64,000 nucleotides of DNA from Halorubrum sp. SD626R. Lineage in GTDB: Archaea > Halobacteriota > Halobacteria > Halobacteriales > Haloferacaceae. Shown piece by piece: positions 59,425-64,000 of this stretch. The stretch covers positions 1 to 64,000 of the forward strand of contig NZ_CVRT01000052.1 of NCBI RefSeq assembly GCF_001261915.1, in the 5' to 3' direction. Position 1 is the stretch's first letter. The number at the start of each line of letters is the position of its first letter. Under the pieces are notes generated by a model. The model saw nothing but the letters and a program-made list of their open reading frames with translations, had not been told where the DNA came from and ran no database searches. A program made the position numbers and the translations under genes.

Positions 59425-60057
59425 TCAGCGCCAGAACCGCTTCGCGAACTTGGAGAAGATCCCGTCGTCCGGCTTCTCGACCGGCTCCCATAACCGGAGC
59501 GCCTCGGCGCTGCTCGCGGCCTCGCTGGCGACGAGCCGCTCCTCGTCGGGCGCGACGACGACGAGGTTCACCTCGTAGTGGCCGTAGTAGCCGAACTTCA
59601 GCAGCGTCCGGTCCCGGAACCCCTCGACGAACTCGGCGACCGGCTCCGAGATCCGGTCGGCGACGAGCACGATCGTGATATCGGTCCCGTAGTGCTGCTC
59701 GTTCCCGTCGACGCGCTCGTCGGCGACGCCGTGGGCGAACTCCACGAGCCGCTCTAACTCGCCGACCGTCGGACCCGCGACGCGCCGGGCGAACAGGTAC
59801 TCCATCACGTCGTGATCCGCGTAGCTCAGGGCGGGGTGGAGGAACTGCTTCTGGTTGCGCATCCGCATCTCGGCGGTCAGGTCGAACCGCTCCCCGTCGA
59901 CGACGACGTCGGCGTCGAGGTCGTAGCTGTACATCAGCCGGTCGGAGACCCGATCGAGGTACTCGTCGTCGTAGTCCGGGACCGCCTCGCGGATCTCGGC
60001 CGGCAGCTCCTCGGGATCGCGGCGGTCGTCGCCTCCGCCGCCGGCCGCGTCACTCAT
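59425..60057 (-). CDS. conserved haloarchaeal protein, 210 residues
   Basis: A soluble acidic protein, opening with Gly/Asp-rich residues, then IREAVPDYDDEYLDRVSDRLMYSYDLDADVVVDGERFDLTAEM, RMRNQKQFLHPALSYADHDVMEYLFARRVA, ITIVLVADRISEPVAEFVEGF and FGYYGHYEVNLVVVAPDE. The alternation of strands and helices suggests an alpha/beta domain, perhaps nuclease-like, but no catalytic set is clear. Its ATG lies within the cupin stop region (8-base overlap), so the two genes are cotranscribed. Function is unknown. Confidence 0.75.
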   Translation of the reverse strand: MSDAAGGGGDDRRDPEELPAEIREAVPDYDDEYLDRVSDRLMYSYDLDADVVVDGERFDLTAEMRMRNQKQFLHPALSYADHDVMEYLFARRVAGPTVGELERLVEFAHGVADERVDGNEQHYGTDITIVLVADRISEPVAEFVEGFRDRTLLKFGYYGHYEVNLVVVAPDEERLVASEAASSAEALRLWEPVEKPDDGIFSKFAKRFWR

Positions 60058-60430
60058 CGTCCGGGTCGTACGCGACCGCGTCGTCGTCGGCCGGCGGCGC
60101 GCCGATCGCCAGCACGGTCACGGGGCCGTCGGCGTCGGCCGGGTTGTACGCGCGCTGCGGGCTCTCGGGGTCGACGACGAACAGGTCGTCCGCGGGCACC
60201 TCGTACGTCCCCTCCGGTGTCTCCACCGAAAGCGTCCCGTCGAGCACGTAGAACGCCTCCTGTTGGGTCTCGTGGTAGTGGTACGCGAGCGGGAGCTGCT
60301 CGCCCGGCTCGGCGCGGAACCGGTTGATCGCGGCGGCGTCGAGCCCGCCCGGCTCGGAGAGCTTCCGGCACTCGCAGGGGCGGTCGGGCTTCGGCTCCAC
60401 CGAGTCCGTGTCGACGACGCGGTATCCCAT
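60050..60430 (-). CDS. cupin-domain protein
   Basis: A 126-residue single cupin. Motif 1 is LPLAYHYHETQQEAFYVLDGTLSVETPEG (with the HxHx...E metal ligands) and motif 2 is PADDLFVVDPESPQRAYNP. An N-terminal CECRKL contains two cysteines. MGYRVVDTDSV at 60430 is the start; the five preceding in-frame residues are less likely. It overlaps the next gene on the same strand by 8 bases. Substrate not known; small cupins can be isomerases, dioxygenases or sugar-binding proteins. Confidence 0.85.
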   Translation of the reverse strand: MGYRVVDTDSVEPKPDRPCECRKLSEPGGLDAAAINRFRAEPGEQLPLAYHYHETQQEAFYVLDGTLSVETPEGTYEVPADDLFVVDPESPQRAYNPADADGPVTVLAIGAPPADDDAVAYDPDDE

Positions 60431-60555
60431 GCGAATCAATTCCACGGAGCGATTGAAAAGGCCGTCGGGCCGGCGTCGCCGACCGAGAAGGCCATGCAGC
60501 GACGCCAGCGACGGGTTTTAAGTTCGTCGACCACGATCGTTCGGTAGAGATACCC

Positions 60556-60789
60556 ATGTCCGACGACGAGATTCAGGCGGAGGCGTGCGGCCGGTGTTCG
60601 ATGTCGACCGTCGTGGGCGCGGTGAACGGCGACAAGGACCCGGAGGAGCGCACCGATCACGACCCGTTTGCGGGCGAGCGCATCGAGGTCGACGAGTCGT
60701 CGTTCCGGCAGATCTCGCCGGGGGGATTCCTCAGCGACCTCAAAGACCGCGTCGACGAGCTCGGGCGTCGGATCTCGTACGGGAAGTGA
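60556..60789 (+). CDS. small conserved haloarchaeal protein
   Basis: A 77-residue protein, MSDDEIQAEACGRCSMSTVVGAVNG, with ACGRC (one CxxC) near the start and a conserved-looking amphipathic tail, RQISPGGFLSDLKDRVDELGRRISYGK. The single CxxC pair could bind metal in a dimer. It is divergent from the cupin gene and precedes the DUF5828 gene by 87 bases. No function known. Confidence 0.65.
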   Translation: MSDDEIQAEACGRCSMSTVVGAVNGDKDPEERTDHDPFAGERIEVDESSFRQISPGGFLSDLKDRVDELGRRISYGK

Positions 60790-60876
60790 GCCCGAACCGC
60801 CGTTGGTAACCGACGCTCGCGCTCACGTCCGGTCGGAGAGACTTATACGCGTTCGTTTCCTACGGGGGTCCACGCG

Positions 60877-61563
60877 ATGGAAGAGAGCATCTCCGGCTTC
60901 AAACTGCGCGGGGACTGGGGAGACGTCGTCGAACACGGCGAGCGGATCGCTCTGGCGCTCCGAGAGACGGGCGCCGACGGCGACGCCTTCTACGAGTTCG
61001 ACGACTGGCGCCCGAAGTCCCACGAGCGCATCGACGAAGACGTGTCGGCGAAGACCGCCGAGCAGGCGTCCGTCGGCGAGGGCGAGGGCGAACAGGCCGG
61101 CAAGACGCCGGGCGACGACCTCCAGACGGCCGGCGAGAAGCTCACGGAGTCCTACGAGAAGGTCGAGGAGAACGACACGGAGAGCGCGATGGAGAGCTGG
61201 GGCGAGTCGATCGGCCACGTCGCCCGCGCGGCCGACTCGGCGAGCCGCAAGGCGCTCCGGAAGGTCGAGGACACGGTGTACCGCAAGGTGATGACCCAGA
61301 TGGCCCCGTACTACTTCGACAACGAGCTCGTCAGCGCCAACATCCAGGAGGTGGGTCGCGGCGAGGACGGCGAGACGTTCGAGTTCGAGGTGAACGTCAA
61401 CGACGACGAGCTGAAGGCCGAGGTGAGCGAGATCCTCGACGAGTACGAGTCCGAGATCGACCGCTGGCACGTCGAGACCGAGAAGCGAACGGACGACGTC
61501 GCCGCCGCCGAGGGCGTCGAGCCTCCGGAGACGGAGGGCGGCCCGGACTCGACGATGACCTGA
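60877..61563 (+). CDS. DUF5828 family protein
   Basis: A 228-residue acidic, mostly helical protein that matches my memory of the haloarchaeal DUF5828 family: MEESISGFKLRGDWGDVVEHGERI at the start, then KTAEQASVGEGEGEQAGKTP, ESYEKVEENDTESAMESWGESIGHVARAADSASRKALRKVEDTVY and KVMTQMAPYYFDNELVSANIQEVGRGE. No catalytic motif is visible; long helices suggest a coiled-coil or bundle. The function is unknown. A TATA-like ACTTATACGC about 30 bases upstream supports the ATG at 60877. Confidence 0.8.
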   Translation: MEESISGFKLRGDWGDVVEHGERIALALRETGADGDAFYEFDDWRPKSHERIDEDVSAKTAEQASVGEGEGEQAGKTPGDDLQTAGEKLTESYEKVEENDTESAMESWGESIGHVARAADSASRKALRKVEDTVYRKVMTQMAPYYFDNELVSANIQEVGRGEDGETFEFEVNVNDDELKAEVSEILDEYESEIDRWHVETEKRTDDVAAAEGVEPPETEGGPDSTMT

Positions 61564-61613
61564 TCCCGGCGCGACACGCACGGTTTTAATTCGGCGACTC
61601 ACGAAGGGAGCGT

Positions 61614-61856
61614 ATGAGCGAGGTACTCCGGGTCGAGGCCGGCGAGCTGTCGGCCGACGAGATCATCGACGCGCTCAACGACGGCCGGCGGATCCTCGTC
61701 GACGTCGAACTCGCCGGCGGCCGCCACGAGGTCGTGCTTCGCTACGACGGGGAGACGTATCACTGCGACACCCCGACCAACCTCCACCGCCACGCCGAGG
61801 AGTCGGAGATGCGCGGCTGTATCGACCGGATGGGGTACGCCGACCCCGACGGCTGA
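61614..61856 (+). CDS. small conserved haloarchaeal protein, 80 residues
   Basis: MSEVLRVEAGELSADEIIDALNDGRRILVDVELAGGRHEVVLRYDG, then YHCDTPTNLHRHAEESEMRGCIDRMGY. A beta-hairpin-like middle and His/Cys-bearing tail are seen. It starts 51 bases after the DUF5828 stop on the same strand, with TTTTAATTC about 28 bases upstream, so it has its own promoter. The family is not recognised. Confidence 0.65.
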   Translation: MSEVLRVEAGELSADEIIDALNDGRRILVDVELAGGRHEVVLRYDGETYHCDTPTNLHRHAEESEMRGCIDRMGYADPDG

Positions 61857-61970
61857 CCGCCCGCTCGCGACCACCCCACTCCCGACGCCCGCGACGGCCG
61901 CCCCCACCTCTGTCCGCCCCTGCTCGCCGCCGATGACGACTTTTAATCCGACCGCAGTCGAACGGCGCCT

Positions 61971-62348
61971 ATGAGCGACCCCGAGATCGAGGACCTCGTC
62001 GGCGACGTCTCTCCCTCGTTCGAGCACGTGCTCTCCTGCGTGTTCGGCGTCCAGGACCACGAGAGCCGCACGTACCTGACGCTGCTCGATCACCCGGGGA
62101 GCACCGTCGCCGAGCTCGCCGAGATCCTCGACCGGGACCGGTCGAACGTGAACCGCTCGCTGTCGACGCTGCGGGACAAGGGGCTCGTCGAGCGCCGCCG
62201 CCGGCTGCTCGACTCGGGCGGGTACGTCTATCAGTACACCGCGATCCCGGTCCCGGAGGCGAAGGAACGACTCCACGACGCGCTCGACGAGTGGGTCGAG
62301 GGCGTTCACGAGGCGATCGACGCGTTCGACCCGGACGACCGGGAGTAG
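61971..62348 (+). CDS. TrmB/MarR-like winged-helix transcriptional regulator
   Basis: A 125-residue protein. The DNA-binding helix-turn-helix is visible as HPGSTVAELAEILDRDRSNVNRSLSTLRDKGLVERRR, the TrmB/MarR-like wing is LLDSGGYVYQYTAIPVPEAKERL, and a C-terminal helix (ALDEWVEGVHEAIDAF) probably dimerises. No effector domain. DCVFGVQ-type cysteine (SCVFG) could be a redox sensor, but that is a guess. TTTTAATCC about 28 bases upstream of ATG 61971 suggests a leaderless message. It is convergent with purO. Targets unknown. Confidence 0.82.
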   Translation: MSDPEIEDLVGDVSPSFEHVLSCVFGVQDHESRTYLTLLDHPGSTVAELAEILDRDRSNVNRSLSTLRDKGLVERRRRLLDSGGYVYQYTAIPVPEAKERLHDALDEWVEGVHEAIDAFDPDDRE

Positions 62349-62350
62349 GG

Positions 62351-62962
62351 CTACCCGTCGTCCCCGTTGTCGAACGCCAGCGTCACCCCGTCGCCGTCGA
62401 CGGTCGCGCCCGCGGCGCAGACGGGATGCTCGAAGTCGGCGTCGAGGACCTCGCTCGCGGCCTCTCCCGCGTCCGGCGCGTCGGCCGCGGCCGCCGCGAG
62501 CGGGTACGGCTCGGGGCTGTCGGTCTCGTAGGTGGCGACGATCGTCGGCTCGTCGACGGCCTCGACGAGGAGCGCGTCGCGGCGGACGACGCCGATCGTC
62601 GCCGTCTCCGCCCCCACGACGCCGGCGATCCGCGGCGTGTCGTAGTCGTCCTTCTCGAAGTCGAGCGCGAGCAGCGGGGTCGCGAGCGCGTCGCGCGCCG
62701 GGTAGCCGAACTCCAGCTTCTCCGCGATCGGGTCGACGTGCGAGCCGTTGCCGACGACCGCGAGCGGCTCGTCCGCGGGGGTTCTGACCGCTCGCGCGCA
62801 GTTGTACGAGACGTACGGGTTTTCCGTCTCGGGCGCGTCCGGCGTCGGGCCCACCGTGAGGGTCCCGTCGCGGTCGAGCACCCGTCGGTCCGGGAACGAA
62901 CGCGAGGAGACGCGGTAGGCGCCGATTCCGGGGGCGACGACGACGAATCGTCCGACGTACAT
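62351..62962 (-). CDS. purO: IMP cyclohydrolase, archaeal PurO type
   Basis: Closes the ring of FAICAR to IMP, the last step of de novo purine synthesis in many archaea. The 203-residue protein matches the PurO fold (NTN hydrolase-like): [29 protein letters not shown], the [10 protein letters not shown] block, [15 protein letters not shown], and [15 protein letters not shown]. It is unrelated to bacterial PurH. Length agrees with the family (about 200). ATG 62962 is a good start. It ends 2 bases from the convergent regulator stop. Confidence 0.92.
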   Translation of the reverse strand: MYVGRFVVVAPGIGAYRVSSRSFPDRRVLDRDGTLTVGPTPDAPETENPYVSYNCARAVRTPADEPLAVVGNGSHVDPIAEKLEFGYPARDALATPLLALDFEKDDYDTPRIAGVVGAETATIGVVRRDALLVEAVDEPTIVATYETDSPEPYPLAAAAADAPDAGEAASEVLDADFEHPVCAAGATVDGDGVTLAFDNGDDG

Positions 62963-63131
62963 ACAGCTTCGTGGTTATTCGGGCGAGTAAAGCGCATCGA
63001 TATACGCACGTTCGTCGATCGGATCCGGCGGAGTCGGCCCGTCGTGCTCCGCCACCGTCTGTGAACGCGTGACAGAGGGCGGGCGACGCGCAACGCTTAC
63101 AAACACGCACTGGCTACCGTTGGTTGCGCAC

Positions 63132-63204
63132 AGTCCATTGGGGTAGTGGCCAATCCTGAAGCCTTCTGGGGGCTTCGACCCTGGTTCGAATCCAGGATGG
63201 ACTA
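63132..63204 (+). tRNA. tRNA-Gln (anticodon CTG)
   Basis: A full 73-base cloverleaf. The acceptor stem AGTCCAT pairs with ATGGACT, and the discriminator is A. The D arm is GGGT/ATCC-type, and the anticodon stem AAGCC pairs with GGCTT around the 7-base loop TTCTGGG, so positions 34-36 are CTG. The T arm is CCTGG/CCAGG with loop TTCGAAT. CTG decodes CAG (Gln). No intron and no encoded CCA. TATA-like GCTTACAAAC lies 30 bases upstream. A Glu (TTC) reading would not give a T at position 33. Confidence 0.93.
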
Positions 63205-63338
63205 TTCTCGCGGTTCGTCCGCGTCCCCCCAGAGGGAGCGGTCCGCGCCGTTTCCACGACGGGTTCGTTTCGCGCGGATCGACTCGTTCGGTTCGACCGC
63301 TCGCTTCGCCTGGAATGAAAACCCGTCCATGTAGTGCG

Positions 63339-63361
63339 GTTTCCAGTAGAAATAAAGGGGT
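63339..63361 (+). promoter_or_regulatory. isolated ORB-like element near cgi121
   Basis: GTTTCCAGTAGAAATAAAGG continues with GGT and so matches the TCCA-N3-GAAA-N4-GGGG pattern of the oriC ORBs (the core differs by one base, GAAAT for GAAAC). It lies 28 bases beyond the 3' end of cgi121, in a 184-base gene-free stretch after the tRNA. Whether Orc1 binds it is unknown. Confidence 0.45.
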
Positions 63362-63388
63362 CGACGGCTCGCTCTTCCGCCTCCTCGA

Positions 63389-63991
63389 TCACTTCTCGAC
63401 GTCCAGCAGCGCGACGCGCTCGCGGACGACGTCGGCCAGGTCGCCCGCGGTCGCCGCGAGTTCGCGATCGGAGACGTCGTAGAACTCCCTCACTCGGTCC
63501 GCGTCGAAGGCGGTGGCGGCGCCGTCAGCGTCGCCGGTCGTCAGTCCCGCGACCGCGCGCTCGGCCGCGTCGAGGTCCGCGCCGGGCCGACCCGCGTCGG
63601 GCACTTCACCGAGGTCGGTGACGAGCACGACCGCGGGCTGGTCGCCCTCGGAGACGCCCATCGCCAGCGCCCGATCGATCTGCCGCCGGCCGGCCGCGTA
63701 CAGCATGACCTCGACGCCCGGGTCGCGCGCCACGGCCTCGCCGCGGGCGATCGCCCGCGCGGCGAGGCGGGTCGCGACGCCGAGGTGGGCGTCGGAGACG
63801 ACGAGGTCGGCGTCGAACGCCTGGACGACCGCACCGGTGTCGGCGCCGATCTCGTCGAGCCGGGCGAGGAAGGCGTCGAGGTCGTCGATGGCGACGGTCC
63901 CGCGGACGAGGCGGTGCGGCGGCGTCGGCGGGTCCGGGGGACCGTCGCCATCGACTCCGTTCCCGCCGTCCCCTGAGCCGTCGTCGCTCAC
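63389..63991 (-). CDS. cgi121: KEOPS complex subunit Cgi121
   Basis: Binds tRNA 3' ends in the KEOPS complex, which makes the t6A37 modification. The 200-residue protein has an acidic Gly/Asp tail (1-30) and then the Cgi121 core: TVAIDDLDAFLARLDEIGADTGAVVQAFDADLVVSDAHLGVATRLAARA, with VEVMLYAAGRRQIDRALAMGVSEGDQPAVVLV as the most conserved block. It starts with GTG at 63991 and overlaps the stop of an upstream gene by GTGA. The other KEOPS genes are not in view. Confidence 0.9.
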   Translation of the reverse strand: MSDDGSGDGGNGVDGDGPPDPPTPPHRLVRGTVAIDDLDAFLARLDEIGADTGAVVQAFDADLVVSDAHLGVATRLAARAIARGEAVARDPGVEVMLYAAGRRQIDRALAMGVSEGDQPAVVLVTDLGEVPDAGRPGADLDAAERAVAGLTTGDADGAATAFDADRVREFYDVSDRELAATAGDLADVVRERVALLDVEK

Positions 63992-64000
63992 TCGAAGTCA
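63988..64000 (-). CDS. 3' end of an upstream gene (partial)
   Basis: The minus strand from the right edge reads GAC TTC GAG TGA in the frame that stops within the cgi121 start codon (GTGA overlap), so the last residues of a gene outside the window are Asp-Phe-Glu. In several haloarchaea cgi121 is preceded by the Hel308 DNA helicase gene, which I suspect here, but 13 bases cannot prove it. Confidence 0.4.

Noticed and set aside
63132-63204. Reading the tRNA as tRNA-Glu with anticodon TTC
   Set aside because: Stem AAGCC/GGCTT fixes the loop as TTCTGGG, so positions 34-36 are CTG. TTC would displace the invariant T33.
1-64000. CRISPR arrays, insertion sequences or integrated elements
   Set aside because: No regularly spaced direct repeats with unique spacers, and no transposase or integrase motifs were found. 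The short tandem repeats and the structured repeat family do not have these features.

Overview
The window is archaeal and clearly haloarchaeal. It is GC-rich, and the proteins are strongly acidic (Asp/Glu-rich, few Lys). Several starts look leaderless, with a TATA box about 26-28 bases before an ATG or GTG. The 5' end of an archaeal 16S rRNA sits at the left edge. Gene content includes MC1 chromatin protein, DP1 of DNA polymerase D, Orc1/Cdc6, archaeal IMP cyclohydrolase PurO, KEOPS Cgi121 and many Halobacteria-only families. A Halorubrum-like genus is my guess, not proven. No integrase, transposase, CRISPR array or plasmid gene was seen, so this looks like main chromosome with housekeeping content.

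Layout. 1-480: start of a 16S gene (minus) with a leader and two promoters. 484-7104: MC1, an AbrB-type regulator, pyrD, valS and an MTA/SAH deaminase. 7189-8038: two copies of a structured repeat, in inverted orientation, flanking a small ferredoxin. 8085-18467: hemB, a PHP phosphoesterase, small haloarchaeal families, an MBL hydrolase, pspAB, an IMPACT protein and DP1. 18585-24584: signal peptidase, then orc1, a 1.24-kb intergenic origin (inverted ORB elements around an AT-rich core), and the oapA-oapB-oapC operon. 24929-31088: aspartate kinase, a 29-residue membrane microprotein, a split MgtE-type transporter and a methyltransferase. 31157-38490: repeat copies C and D enclose a cysteine-cluster protein, an FAD oxidoreductase, the lycopene cyclase-blh pair for retinal, and serB. 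38530-50705: P450, a soluble chemotaxis-type transducer, uvrC, thpR, a HEAT-repeat protein, a CNNM/CorC exporter and serA. 50759-64000: thrC, upp, a CobW GTPase, a Get3/ArsA ATPase, cstA, small conserved proteins, purO, tRNA-Gln(CTG) and cgi121.

How they work together. The origin block is a unit: Orc1 is encoded beside its binding sites and faces the Oap genes across the origin. serB and serA both serve serine synthesis, and aspartate kinase and threonine synthase are the first and last steps of threonine synthesis. pyrD and upp provide de novo and salvage pyrimidine routes. Lycopene cyclase and Blh convert lycopene to beta-carotene and then retinal, for rhodopsins encoded elsewhere.

The most unusual feature is a dispersed family of four intergenic elements (about 220-305 bp) at 7189-7452 (minus), 7820-8038, 31183-31431 and 38186-38490. 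They share linker sequences, while up to three hairpin stems differ in sequence between copies yet stay paired. Three copies carry a TATA-like box exactly 26 bases before the conserved start. This fits a structured non-coding RNA or a hairpin-based mobile DNA element. I cannot check whether it is already described.
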